DNA of 64,000 nucleotides from Sphingobacterium spiritivorum. GTDB taxonomy: Bacteria > Bacteroidota > Bacteroidia > Sphingobacteriales > Sphingobacteriaceae. The notes beneath the pieces were generated by a model. The model was not told the origin of the DNA. It did not search any database and saw only the letters and a list, made by a program, of their open reading frames with translations. Each line of letters opens with the position of its first letter. Position 1 is the stretch's first letter. The position numbers and the translations under genes were made by a program. Shown in pieces: positions 33,723-42,700 of the stretch. Location of the stretch: NCBI RefSeq assembly GCF_016725325.1, contig NZ_CP068083.1, positions 2,976,001 through 3,040,000 on the forward strand, read 5' to 3'.

Positions 33723-36299
33723 TTAAAATCCTCCCATATTTTGCATGATACTAAACGTGAAGTTTTGTTTCCATGAACTTTCAGGTAATCCCGGGATCGG
33801 ATCAAATGCATGACCGTAGTCAATACCCAGCATACCAAAGATAGGTAAGAAGATACGTGCACCCACACCGGCAGTACGTCTTACTTTGAATGGATTGAAT
33901 TCACTGAATTTGTTCCATGTGTTACCTGCCTCTGCAAATGCCATTACGAATACTGTAGCCTGATCATTTAACATTACAGGATGTCTCAGCTCGATCTGGT
34001 ATTTTGTATAGATAGGGCTACCGGAGTTGATGGCAATCTGCTGGAAGTTGTTAGGTGTACTCTCCGGAATGATTACACCATTGGCATATCCTCTGAGTGC
34101 AATAATCTCAGAACCCTGAAGAAAGTCAAATCCTTGCATACCGTCACCCCCAAGCTTGAAACGTTCGAAAGTAGAAGTCTCTGTTTTGTTGGTGTAATTT
34201 CCTAAGAATCCGAATTGAGCCTGAGTTTTCAGGACCAGTTTACCCGCAATTTTGATATACCACTGTGAATCAAATTTCCATTTGTGATATTCTGTCCATT
34301 TGTATTTCTCTTCCTGAGGAGCTGTTTTGTAATTGATGTTGTTCCATGCAGAGTATGGAGGCGTCAACTGAACAGAGAATTTGATGTTTGAACCTGAAGT
34401 CGGATAAATAGGGGCATCCACTGAATTACGACTGATTTCCTGCGTGATGTTCATATTGTACGCTGTACCGTTTGAGAACAGGAAGTAATTACCGTAATTC
34501 TGTAATTTGTAACGTTGGAAAGACAATGAAGTGTTGATCTGGAAGTAGTTATCAGGCCATTCCAGACGCTTACCTAATGTTGCCGTTACCCCTGTCATCC
34601 AGATACGTTGTAATTCGGAATCTCTTACCATTTGCTCTCCTGTATAGTAGTTGAATCCACCATATGAAGAGTTAGATGTATAGGCACTTAATCCAAAATA
34701 AATAGGCTTTTTACCACCTAACCATGGATCTGAGAATGAGAAACTATAGGACTGGTAGCGTTTACCTGACGTTTGTCCACGGAGGCTTAGCTTTTGTCCG
34801 TCCCCACGAGGCAATGGTTTCCATGAACTTTTGTCAAAGAAATTGCTGGTAGAAAAGTTATTAAAGGTCAAACCTAAGGTACCAATGATCTGTCCAGCTC
34901 CGTAACCACCTGATAGCTCTACCTGATCGGAAGGTTTTTCTGCTACATTGTAAAGCACATCTACTGTACCTTCAGCATGGTTAAGATTAGTTGGTACAGG
35001 GTTTGTTTTCTGTTCATCAAAGTTACCAAGCTGTGCAATTTCACGTACACTTCGCATAATCAGATCTTTCGAGAATTTCTGACCCGGCTTAGTATATATT
35101 GAACGTAATACAACTTTGTCATTTGTTACATCATTTCCTTTAACGATTACATTATTGATCGTGTACTGAGCTCCTTCGTACATACGGATCTCCAAATCAA
35201 TGGTATCGTTATATACTCTGGTCTGAACTGGATCTACTGAGAATGTCAGGTATCCGTCATTCATATATAAGGAAGAAATGTCATCACTGTTACGGGTGGG
35301 ACCTGAAAGTTTAGTGACCAATTTTTCTTCACTGAATACATCTCCCTTTTCAATACCAAGGATTATATTCAATACAGAGTCTGAATATTTAGAATTACCT
35401 GACCAGCTGATATTACCTACATAGTATTTCGGACCTTCGTAGATTTCCATGTCAATGGTTACTTCATTGGCATCGAATTTTTTTACCGAATCACTGATGA
35501 TTTCTGCGTCACGATATCCCTTGTCATGTAATTTGGCTACTAATTTTTCTTTAGCTTCCTTGTATTTTTCATCTTTGAATTTACCTGGTCCGAAGATCCG
35601 GTACCATTCTCTTTGTTTTACCCCTTTCAGCGCCTTTCTCAATGCACGTTGTGAAAACTCTTTATTACCCGTAAAAGTAATCTTACGGACTTTCACCTTT
35701 TTGTTGCGCTGTACGTCTACCACAAGGATCTCATTGTTTACCTGTGCAGTATCTTTAAGCGTTTTTGTCGTGATATCAGGATATAAATAGGCTTTTTCTC
35801 TCAGGAAGCGTTGTATGGTAAAACGAGTTGTATTGATCAGGTTCTCATTTACGATTTTACCTGTGTTGCTATTGAGACGTTTCCGAACTTCTTCTGTCTG
35901 GCTTTTGCTCAGACCATTGATGTCAATGCGGGTCAGACGCGGACGTTCCTGCACTCTGATGTTAAAGAAGATGTTGTCTCCGTCTACGCGATCTGCATAT
36001 AGCTGTACATCATCAAACAGACCCTGAGCCATTAAATTTTTAATTACATTGGCTGTAGCATCACTTGGTACTTCGATATGCTGACCAACAACCAGTTTGG
36101 AAATGGTGATTAATACATCATTGTCCAGGTATTGTGTACCTGTGATTGTAACACCGCCAATTACATAATCTCTGGGAGTCAAATAACTAATTTCATCAGG
36201 GTTACTTAAATTAATTGGTTTATTGCCGGTGATTTGCGCTTGGGCAGAATAGGAATAAACCGAAGAAATAAAAGTTATTAAAAATACTATACGCTTCAT
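33723..36299 (-). CDS. bamA: Outer membrane protein assembly factor BamA
   Basis: Core of the BAM machine that folds beta-barrels into the outer membrane. The 858-residue precursor has a signal peptide (IVFLITFISSVYSYSAQAQ), then POTRA domains: GGVTITGTQYLDNDVLI, RPRLTRIDINGLSKSQTEEV, VRKITFTGNKEFSQRAL, YYVGNISWSGNSKYSD and YTINNVIVKGNDVTND. The 16-strand barrel follows, with SGGYGAGQIIGTLGLTF and LRGYANG near the L6 loop. It ends FTFSIMQNMGGF with the terminal aromatic. It sits in the order uppS-bamA-ompH-ompH typical of the phylum. Confidence 0.97.
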   Translation of the reverse strand: MKRIVFLITFISSVYSYSAQAQITGNKPINLSNPDEISYLTPRDYVIGGVTITGTQYLDNDVLITISKLVVGQHIEVPSDATANVIKNLMAQGLFDDVQLYADRVDGDNIFFNIRVQERPRLTRIDINGLSKSQTEEVRKRLNSNTGKIVNENLINTTRFTIQRFLREKAYLYPDITTKTLKDTAQVNNEILVVDVQRNKKVKVRKITFTGNKEFSQRALRKALKGVKQREWYRIFGPGKFKDEKYKEAKEKLVAKLHDKGYRDAEIISDSVKKFDANEVTIDMEIYEGPKYYVGNISWSGNSKYSDSVLNIILGIEKGDVFSEEKLVTKLSGPTRNSDDISSLYMNDGYLTFSVDPVQTRVYNDTIDLEIRMYEGAQYTINNVIVKGNDVTNDKVVLRSIYTKPGQKFSKDLIMRSVREIAQLGNFDEQKTNPVPTNLNHAEGTVDVLYNVAEKPSDQVELSGGYGAGQIIGTLGLTFNNFSTSNFFDKSSWKPLPRGDGQKLSLRGQTSGKRYQSYSFSFSDPWLGGKKPIYFGLSAYTSNSSYGGFNYYTGEQMVRDSELQRIWMTGVTATLGKRLEWPDNYFQINTSLSFQRYKLQNYGNYFLFSNGTAYNMNITQEISRNSVDAPIYPTSGSNIKFSVQLTPPYSAWNNINYKTAPQEEKYKWTEYHKWKFDSQWYIKIAGKLVLKTQAQFGFLGNYTNKTETSTFERFKLGGDGMQGFDFLQGSEIIALRGYANGVIIPESTPNNFQQIAINSGSPIYTKYQIELRHPVMLNDQATVFVMAFAEAGNTWNKFSEFNPFKVRRTAGVGARIFLPIFGMLGIDYGHAFDPIPGLPESSWKQNFTFSIMQNMGGF

Positions 36300-36416
36300 C
36301 TATGAATTTTTATCGATGCTAAAGTACACCAATCTGTTGTTAAATTTTGTTAAAAGAAAATATTGCTAAATTATTATCTAACAATGGTATTTTGCGTGCA
36401 AAGTTAAGAATTAAGA

Positions 36417-37154
36417 TTATAATTGTTCACTTGTTTTTCCGAATCGTCTTTCCCGTTGCTGATAGTTATAAACACATTCATAAAGATCTTCTCTGGTAAA
36501 TTCTGGCCACATTTTTGGAAGAAAACTCAATTCAGAATAAGCAATTTGCCAAAGCAGGTAGTTGCTGATACGTTGCTCACCGCTTGTTCTGATCAACAGA
36601 TCCGGGTCAGGCATATTTTTGGTATATAAATGATTCGCAAAAATCTTTTCATCAATAGCATCAATATCAAGGTTACCTTGCATCACCTGTTTGCAGATTT
36701 CCTTTGTAGCATCGACGATCTCTTTTTGTGAACTGTAGCTCAAAGCGAGTGTAAGCACACAAGTGTTATTCTGTGCTGTTAATTCCATGGATTCTATGAG
36801 CTTCGCACGACAGTTTTTAGGTAGTTTGTCAATATCGCCTATCGTATTGAGACGTATTCCGTTATCCTGAAATGTTTTGATTTCTTTACTTAGGGTAGTG
36901 ACCAGTAATTCCATCAGAGCAAGTACTTCTAATTTTGGCCGGTTCCAGTTTTCAGTAGAAAAAGCATACAATGTGAGGTAGGGGATACCTAATTCTACAG
37001 CTCCCTCCATAGCTTCCCGAACTGCGGACACTCCGTTCTGGTGTCCGAATATTCTTAATTTACCTAATCCTTTAGCCCATCTTCCATTGCCATCCATAAT
37101 GATGGCAACATGCTTAGGCAAATTATTACGGTCAATTTTATCTTTGATATTCAT
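36417..37154 (-). CDS. uppS: Undecaprenyl diphosphate synthase (isoprenyl transferase)
   Basis: Cis-prenyltransferase that extends farnesyl diphosphate with isopentenyl units to the C55 carrier used for peptidoglycan and O-antigen. The 245-residue protein has the P-loop-like HVAIIMDGNGRWAKG with catalytic Asp21 and FSTENWNRP. It also has the C-terminal RTSGEQRISNYLLWQ (residues 189-203) that binds IPP and Mg. The length fits the family. It lies between the DUF6089-like gene (22 bases upstream) and bamA (117 bases downstream). Confidence 0.96.
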   Translation of the reverse strand: MNIKDKIDRNNLPKHVAIIMDGNGRWAKGLGKLRIFGHQNGVSAVREAMEGAVELGIPYLTLYAFSTENWNRPKLEVLALMELLVTTLSKEIKTFQDNGIRLNTIGDIDKLPKNCRAKLIESMELTAQNNTCVLTLALSYSSQKEIVDATKEICKQVMQGNLDIDAIDEKIFANHLYTKNMPDPDLLIRTSGEQRISNYLLWQIAYSELSFLPKMWPEFTREDLYECVYNYQQRERRFGKTSEQL

Positions 37155-37176
37155 GTTTTTATTGAATTGTGCTGGC

Positions 37177-38040
37177 TTACCACCAGTAACATTTTTGGCT
37201 GATAAAGGTATAGGTTACCGTCAAACCAAAAGTCATATATGCGTCATGCGGACGACCATCTCCGCGAAGTTTCCCTTTATTTGCTTCCCAGTTACCGGAT
37301 CTGTCTGCGAGACTTTCCCAGACAAGCGGATCTATCTGTTGTTCGATCCCTTCTTTCATACTGGTCGCATAGTTTCTGTTTACGTTATCAATATTATCTG
37401 ACAATACTACCCGATAATTTAATTCTGCTCCTACACTCCACGGGCCTTTGATATTGTATTTAAATCCTGCTCCAAATGGTATTGCAATTGCAAATTTACT
37501 GTATTTTCCGGGATTATTAGCCGCATCATATTCCAATTGCAGATCGCGGAGATCATATTTTTCTCCTGTGCTGAATTTGACATACGGGTTGTGATAGATG
37601 GCTGCTACTCCTGCAAATATATAGGGGGTGTATGCCAGTTTATTTTTGCCGGGAACAAATCTGAAGAAATTGAACTCGCCAATTGCCGAAATTTCTACTA
37701 CTTTATTTTGAAAAGCGAGATTCCGCTGAATTTGACGTTCGTTACTGCTATTGGCATCTGATCCGAACAGATGCAGATAGTTGATGCCTCCTTTTACTCC
37801 CCAGGTGGGATTAAAGTTGTATTTGCCGGTCAGACCGCCTCCGAGACTTCTGAAATACAGCGGATTGCCGGGGTTGATATCCCCCATATATCCTGTTGTT
37901 CCCAGATTGGCACCTAATTCCCATTGCTGGGCAGAAAGGTTACAAATTGGGAAAAAACAAATTAGGACTAATAAGCTATAGAAAAGTCTTTGCAAAATAG
38001 TTTTTTTGCGGTAAAGATAATGTATTTCAATCAATAGCAT
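37177..38040 (-). CDS. Outer-membrane beta-barrel protein (DUF6089-like)
   Basis: A 287-residue protein with a signal sequence (LFYSLLVLICFFPICNLSAQ). The barrel region opens WELGANLGTTGYMGDINPGN, continues with WGVKGGINYLHLFGSD and FIPFGAGFKYN-like strands, and closes with MTFGLTVTYTFIS. The position between nadK and uppS-bamA matches the conserved DUF6089 gene of Bacteroidota. The start is uncertain: the long N-terminus before the signal peptide suggests that a TTG 15 codons in (37995) could be used. The function is unknown; a role in envelope biogenesis is inferred from context. Confidence 0.7.
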   Translation of the reverse strand: MLLIEIHYLYRKKTILQRLFYSLLVLICFFPICNLSAQQWELGANLGTTGYMGDINPGNPLYFRSLGGGLTGKYNFNPTWGVKGGINYLHLFGSDANSSNERQIQRNLAFQNKVVEISAIGEFNFFRFVPGKNKLAYTPYIFAGVAAIYHNPYVKFSTGEKYDLRDLQLEYDAANNPGKYSKFAIAIPFGAGFKYNIKGPWSVGAELNYRVVLSDNIDNVNRNYATSMKEGIEQQIDPLVWESLADRSGNWEANKGKLRGDGRPHDAYMTFGLTVTYTFISQKCYWW

Positions 38041-38094
38041 TGTATAAAAAGTTGTTAAAATACATTAAAACAAAAGGCAATACCTGTTAAACTC

Positions 38095-38979
38095 CTAATA
38101 ATTCCGCACATCTATTCCCCACAGCAACTTTTCTCTTAAGGTGCTGAAATAGCCTTCTTTATCTAACCGGATAAGGTTAATAAAGAATGGAGCCTTTTTT
38201 ATTTTCAGTTTTGTAGTAGTAGAAAGGGTGACACTCTGTGAGTCACAGCTTAAGATGTATTTTCCGGTACGGCTTTCAATTTCCAGATCCAGCTCAAAAT
38301 CTGAAGAAATAACGATCGGTCTTACATTCAGGTTATGGGGTGATATAGGAGTAACGACAAAATTGCCACTTCCGGGCATAATAATCGGACCACCACAGCT
38401 TAGCGAATATGCTGTAGAACCCGTAGGGGTAGCAATAATTAGTCCGTCTGCCCAGTAGGAATTCAGTAGTTCACCGTTGATATGGGCATTGACCGTGATC
38501 ATGGCTGAACTATCATATCGAAAAACGGTAATATCATTTAATGCGAAGTTTTTTCCTTCAAAAAGTTTTTCTTCATCTGACTCTACGGTCAGCAATGCAC
38601 GTTTTTGCAACGTGTAGGCATTATTGAGAATCTGAACAAGTGCTTTTTCGATATCGGTTTTGTTGATGGTGGCTAAAAAACCAAGACGTCCAAAATTAAT
38701 ACCTGCAACAGGAAGACCTGAATCCTTTATAATAGAAACCGCTGAAAGCATAGTCCCGTCTCCTCCAAGACTCAGCATGAACGCTACATCTTTGGGAATA
38801 TCTTCATGACTGGTAAATGTGCTTAGATTATCCGGACAGGAAAATTTACTTTTTAAAAAATCGTAGAAATCTGCATAAATGCATATTTCCAGTTCCTTTT
38901 TCTTTAAAAAGTCAAACAATTGTTGTACATACGACAGAACCGAAAGGTTAAATTCTCTTCCGTAAATCGCTATTTTCAT
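38095..38979 (-). CDS. nadK: NAD kinase
   Basis: Phosphorylates NAD to NADP in the cytoplasm. The 294-residue product carries the diagnostic GGDG loop at residues 72-75 (LGGDGTMLSA) with Asp74 catalytic. NDI at 148-150 and the NAD-binding GSTAYSLSCGGPI at 187-199 are also present, along with the family's C-terminal SCDSQSV segment. It is the second gene of the CBS-nadK-...-bamA cluster, 74 bases after the CBS gene. The pdxJ gene often found beside it in relatives is absent here. Confidence 0.96.
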   Translation of the reverse strand: MKIAIYGREFNLSVLSYVQQLFDFLKKKELEICIYADFYDFLKSKFSCPDNLSTFTSHEDIPKDVAFMLSLGGDGTMLSAVSIIKDSGLPVAGINFGRLGFLATINKTDIEKALVQILNNAYTLQKRALLTVESDEEKLFEGKNFALNDITVFRYDSSAMITVNAHINGELLNSYWADGLIIATPTGSTAYSLSCGGPIIMPGSGNFVVTPISPHNLNVRPIVISSDFELDLEIESRTGKYILSCDSQSVTLSTTTKLKIKKAPFFINLIRLDKEGYFSTLREKLLWGIDVRNY

Positions 38980-39053
38980 ACTTACTATATCTGTAGCAAT
39001 TCCGTATTGCTATTTGTAATTTTTTTCAAAGATGAGAAAAAAGTACGCTAATA

Positions 39054-39716
39054 CTAAATATTGAGGTAATTCATAAGCAGATCGTACCGCTGTTGCATGT
39101 CATTTTCATCATTACCATCATTAAATGTCGCTTTTACAACATAGTCAAATCTCCAGAGTGTGGCCACTAATGATGAAATATTCGTTTTGTTGACTTTTAT
39201 TGTCAATTCAAGTTTGGATGAATCCGGTAATGTTTTTACTGCGGTACTCAGAATGCTGGCATTATCCGACTCTATAATATGAGCGATATGCGACAAAGCA
39301 TTATCTTTAGCTCCTATTTCCAGTACGATTATCGCGCCGGTTTCATTATTGGATTGTAAACTGTTAAGGGCCTGCAGTACGTCTTGTGCTGTAATTACGC
39401 CTACATAACGATTGTCTTTATTCAGAATAGGTAGCAGCTCTGTTTTATAATTTGTCAGATACAGCATTGCATCATACACATGCTGATATTCATATAGATA
39501 CAGAGGGGCAAGATTCAGTTTGAGGTTTTTGATAATATCCGTTTCATCTTCATGATTCAGAAGTTCATCTTCACTAATCATTCCGATGTATTCTTTATTT
39601 GAAACAACGGGAAGATGAGACAGGTGAAATTCACCTACCTTGTCTAAACCCTTCTGAACAGTGTCTGAAGGACTGACTTCACAGAATTTTTGAGATAGTA
39701 TTTCACCGATGTACAT
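39054..39716 (-). CDS. CBS-domain protein
   Basis: A 220-residue protein with two CBS domains in tandem. The first is residues ~7-55 (ILSQKFCEVSPSDTVQKGLD then LPVVSNKEYIGMISEDEL); the second is ~70-120 (ELLPILNKDNRYVGVITAQDVL). A third, ACT-like alpha/beta part (~125-215, IIVLEIGAKDNALSHIAHII) follows. Such modules bind adenine nucleotides and sense energy or NAD(P) status. Encoded just before nadK, it may report on nucleotide pools, but this is inference from position. No catalytic domain is attached. Confidence 0.85.
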   Translation of the reverse strand: MYIGEILSQKFCEVSPSDTVQKGLDKVGEFHLSHLPVVSNKEYIGMISEDELLNHEDETDIIKNLKLNLAPLYLYEYQHVYDAMLYLTNYKTELLPILNKDNRYVGVITAQDVLQALNSLQSNNETGAIIVLEIGAKDNALSHIAHIIESDNASILSTAVKTLPDSSKLELTIKVNKTNISSLVATLWRFDYVVKATFNDGNDENDMQQRYDLLMNYLNI

Positions 39717-39924
39717 ATGCCGTGTTGCTTTTCAATATTAAACACTCAAAAAAGGAAAACGTTTAATCTTACCGTGGTATTTGTACGAAGTTAAGCAATA
39801 TGTGAATATATGCAAATAGTAAGAAGAGTATTTATATGGTATTTAAAATTTATGTGACGATACAAAAGAGCGTTGGATTTTCACTATTTTTACATTTCAT
39901 TAGCGTATCGACTATAGCAACTAT

Positions 39925-40758
39925 ATGCAGCAGGAAGAACAAAAGAAGTTTATTGAAGTAAGAGAAGTAATTCGTAAAAAGAGTCCTAAACTGGCAAAAT
40001 GGATTCCATCTCCGTTTATCAGTTATCTGGAAAGGGTGATTCATGAAGATGAGATCAATTATATCATGAATAAATTTGAGGATCGGTACGGATTGGATTT
40101 TGTAGATGATTTGCTGAAAGAACTTGGTGTAGAAGTCGTATTGGAAGGGGAGGAGCATATTCCGTTAGAGGATAGTGTGATCTTTGCTTCTAATCACCCT
40201 TTGGGCGGACTGGACGGTGTAGCTTTCATGCATGCCGTAGGAAGATATCGTAGAGATGTCAAATTTTTGGTTAATGACATCCTTTTGAATATTAAAAATT
40301 TACAGCCACTTTTTATTCCGGTTAATAAATTGGGTACGCAGGGTAAAAACGGGATAGAGATGATCGAAAGGGCCTATGGAGGCGAAGATGCTTTGCTTGT
40401 GTTTCCTGCCGGGCTGGTTTCCAGAAAGCAAAATGGAAAAATCATGGACCTGGAATGGAAAAAGAGTTTTATAAACAAAGCAAAAAAATATAAAAAGGAT
40501 ATTATTCCTGTGTATATTGAGGGGAAGAATTCCAACTTTTTTTATAATTTTGCTCAACTCAGACAGAAATTGGGTTTGAAAGTAAATCTGGAGATGTTGT
40601 ATCTTCCGGATGAAATGTTTGCCCAACGTAATCACCGTGTAACTATCAAGATCGGAAAAAGAATTCCCTACACGCATTTTGATACATCAAAAAGTGAGAA
40701 AGTGTGGGCAGAAGAAGTGAAACAGTTGGTCTATAACATGGCTGAGGTAAAAAAATAA
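39925..40758 (+). CDS. Lysophospholipid-type acyltransferase (GlsA-like)
   Basis: A 277-residue acyltransferase of the PlsC/hemolysin group. The catalytic histidine is in FASNHPLGGLDG (His91, Asp97), with five residues between them instead of the four in the classic HX4D, and the second box is VFPAGLVSRK (residues ~159-168). In Bacteroides, GlsA (O-acyltransferase) and GlsB (N-acyltransferase) make glycine lipids. Here the next gene, three bases on, is a GlsB-type GNAT, so this enzyme most likely adds the second acyl chain to an N-acyl amino acid. The head-group amino acid is not readable. The 208-base divergent gap upstream holds both promoters. Confidence 0.82.
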   Translation: MQQEEQKKFIEVREVIRKKSPKLAKWIPSPFISYLERVIHEDEINYIMNKFEDRYGLDFVDDLLKELGVEVVLEGEEHIPLEDSVIFASNHPLGGLDGVAFMHAVGRYRRDVKFLVNDILLNIKNLQPLFIPVNKLGTQGKNGIEMIERAYGGEDALLVFPAGLVSRKQNGKIMDLEWKKSFINKAKKYKKDIIPVYIEGKNSNFFYNFAQLRQKLGLKVNLEMLYLPDEMFAQRNHRVTIKIGKRIPYTHFDTSKSEKVWAEEVKQLVYNMAEVKK

Positions 40759-40761
40759 TCT

Positions 40762-41718
40762 ATGCAAGAAATTATTGCTCCTGTTGACAAAGAATTGATA
40801 AAGGCTGAACTTACAAAGGAGGCTTTTGTACGCTTTACCAACAATGGAAATAATGAAGTCTATGTAATCAATCATCATAATGCGCCGAATGTAATGCGTG
40901 AAATTGGACGATTACGTGAAGTAACGTTCAGAGCAGCGGGCGGAGGTACGGGCTTATCTATTGATATTGACGAAAATGATACAAGCGAAGATTGTTATGA
41001 TCAATTGATCGCCTGGAATCCGGAGGAAGAAGAAATCATCGCCGGATATCGTCTTATTAAATGTTCAGAGGCAAGTTGGAAGGATGGCGTGATCAATCTT
41101 TCAACGGCTCATTATTTTAATTTTTCGGAAAAATTTATTTCGGAGTATCTTCCGTATACAATAGAACTAGGGCGGTCTTTTGTGCAACCGCGTTTTCAAC
41201 CTGCAATTGATAATCGGAAAGGTATCTTTTCATTGGATAATCTATGGGACGGACTTGGCGCTTTGGTAATGCTGAACCCGGAAATCAAGTATTTATTTGG
41301 GAAGGTCACTATGTATCCGCATTATAATGTGGAAGCAAGAGATTTGTTGCTCTATTTTATGGAGCATTATTTTCCGGATCCGGATAAGTTGGTGACACCT
41401 ATTCGTGCTGTCGGTTATAAAACAGATATGAGTCAGTATGAGGGTATGTTCGACGGACTGGATTACAAGGAAGGATATAAATTGCTAAACTCTAAAGTGA
41501 GAGGCATGGGCGAAAATATTCCTCCTCTCATCAACACATACATGAATTTATCGCCAACGATGAAATCATTTGGCACAGCCCGTAATGATGAATTCGGTGA
41601 GGTGGAAGAGACAGGAATTCTGGTCACACTTGATGATATCTATCCGGTTAAGAAAGAGAGGCACATGTCCACTTTTGAAAGAGATAGTGAATATGGAAAT
41701 CCTAAGAAAAAGAAATAA
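40762..41718 (+). CDS. GNAT-family N-acyltransferase (GlsB/OlsB-like)
   Basis: A 318-residue N-acyltransferase of the hemolysin/OlsB type (GNAT fold). The core has MREIGRLREVTFRAAGGGTG, EEEIIAGYRLIKCSEASW, IELGRSFVQPRFQP and LFGKVTMYPHYN. The long C-terminal part is lost in small GNATs but normal in Bacteroidota GlsB. With the upstream acyltransferase it would make N-acyl amino acid lipids (glycine, ornithine or serine-type), which replace or supplement phospholipids in this phylum. The enzyme starts three bases after its partner and ends at a bidirectional terminator. Activity with glycine is inferred from the Bacteroides pair. Confidence 0.82.
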   Translation: MQEIIAPVDKELIKAELTKEAFVRFTNNGNNEVYVINHHNAPNVMREIGRLREVTFRAAGGGTGLSIDIDENDTSEDCYDQLIAWNPEEEEIIAGYRLIKCSEASWKDGVINLSTAHYFNFSEKFISEYLPYTIELGRSFVQPRFQPAIDNRKGIFSLDNLWDGLGALVMLNPEIKYLFGKVTMYPHYNVEARDLLLYFMEHYFPDPDKLVTPIRAVGYKTDMSQYEGMFDGLDYKEGYKLLNSKVRGMGENIPPLINTYMNLSPTMKSFGTARNDEFGEVEETGILVTLDDIYPVKKERHMSTFERDSEYGNPKKKK

Positions 41719-41755
41719 AAAAGAAAAGCGCTTGTTTAAAGCGCTTTTCTTTTTT
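41719..41755. terminator. Bidirectional terminator between the lipid pair and elaA
   Basis: AGAAAAGCGCTT (41722-41733) and AAGCGCTTTTCT (41739-41750) pair perfectly, flanked by A and T runs on either side, with loop GTTTA. It fills the whole gap between two convergent genes and should stop transcription from both. Confidence 0.92.
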
Positions 41756-42206
41756 ATTGGGGTTTCCGTAACATATCGATGTGGGGAATACCATCTTCCA
41801 GGTACTCTTCTGATGCTTGCTTAAAACCGAAGCTCTCATAGAATGCTTTAAGATAAAGCTGCGCACCTATACGTATATCTACTGCTCCGTATTGATCCAT
41901 GATCGTATCTACTGCTCTTCGCATCAGCTCTCTGCCAATTTTCTGTTTCCTGTATGCCGGATTAGACAATACTCTGCCGATGGATACTTCTTTAAAAGAC
42001 ACGCCTGCAGGTACTATTCTGGCGTAGGCTGCGATATCATTGTTGATCATAGCCCACAGGTGATCACATTTTTGATCTTTGTTATCACAATCCAGATACG
42101 GGCAGTTTTGCTCAACGACAAAAACTTCATTGCGAAGCTTTAGTATCTGATAGAGCTGATTAACGGACAGCGCATCAAATGTTTTATAAAACCAGACTGG
42201 TGTCAT
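41754..42206 (-). CDS. elaA: ElaA-like GNAT acetyltransferase
   Basis: A 150-residue GNAT protein of the ElaA type. The N-terminal LSVNQLYQILKLRNEVFVVE with CPYLDCDNKDQKCDH is the ElaA hallmark. The acetyl-CoA loop is IGRVLSNPAYRKQKIGRELM and the fold closes FYESFGFKQASEEYLEDGIP-HIDM. The substrate is unknown. It is the last gene of the ubiE-porT-SDR-yqeY-elaA operon, 20 bases after yqeY, and shares the downstream terminator. Confidence 0.88.
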   Translation of the reverse strand: MTPVWFYKTFDALSVNQLYQILKLRNEVFVVEQNCPYLDCDNKDQKCDHLWAMINNDIAAYARIVPAGVSFKEVSIGRVLSNPAYRKQKIGRELMRRAVDTIMDQYGAVDIRIGAQLYLKAFYESFGFKQASEEYLEDGIPHIDMLRKPQ

Positions 42207-42226
42207 ATCTGAACTATTTTAGCATA

Positions 42227-42676
42227 TTAGGAAAGTAAACTTTTTACAACTTCGGAAATGGTTCTTCCGTCTGCCTGACCTGCAAGCTTCTGATTGGCTG
42301 CACCCATTACTTTGCCCATATCTTTGACAGATGAAGCTCCGGTTTCCTGAATGATTTGTTTGATGATGGATTCTACTTCAGTGCGATCCAGTTGTTTCGG
42401 CAGATATTCTTCGATGACGTTTTGTTCTTCTACTTCTATCTGATAAAGATCTTCACGATTTTGTGTTTTATATATTTCTGCTGACTCTTTGCGCTGTTTT
42501 ACGAGTTTCTGAAGCACTTTGATTTCTGTGTCTTCAGATAATTCCTCACTACCGCCTTTTTCAGTTTTGGCGAGTAGAATAGCAGCTTTTATTGCTCTAA
42601 GTCCACGAAGTTTTGCATTGTCTTTCGCAATCATAGCAGCTTTGATATCCTGATTTATTTTTTCTTCTAATGCCAT
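42227..42676 (-). CDS. yqeY: GatB/YqeY-domain protein
   Basis: A 149-residue protein consisting of the YqeY domain alone. It begins MALEEKINQDIKAAMIAKDN, followed by LRGLRAIKAAILLAKTEKGG, and closes EYLPKQLDRTEVESIIKQII then MGKVMGAANQKLAGQADGRT. The last stretch matches the helical domain that in GatB helps bind tRNA. Stand-alone YqeY proteins are widespread and their function is not well settled. Co-transcribed with its neighbours: 24 bases after the SDR gene and 20 bases before elaA. Confidence 0.93.
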   Translation of the reverse strand: MALEEKINQDIKAAMIAKDNAKLRGLRAIKAAILLAKTEKGGSEELSEDTEIKVLQKLVKQRKESAEIYKTQNREDLYQIEVEEQNVIEEYLPKQLDRTEVESIIKQIIQETGASSVKDMGKVMGAANQKLAGQADGRTISEVVKSLLS

Positions 42677-42700
42677 ATTATTTATATTTAATGTTTGTAT

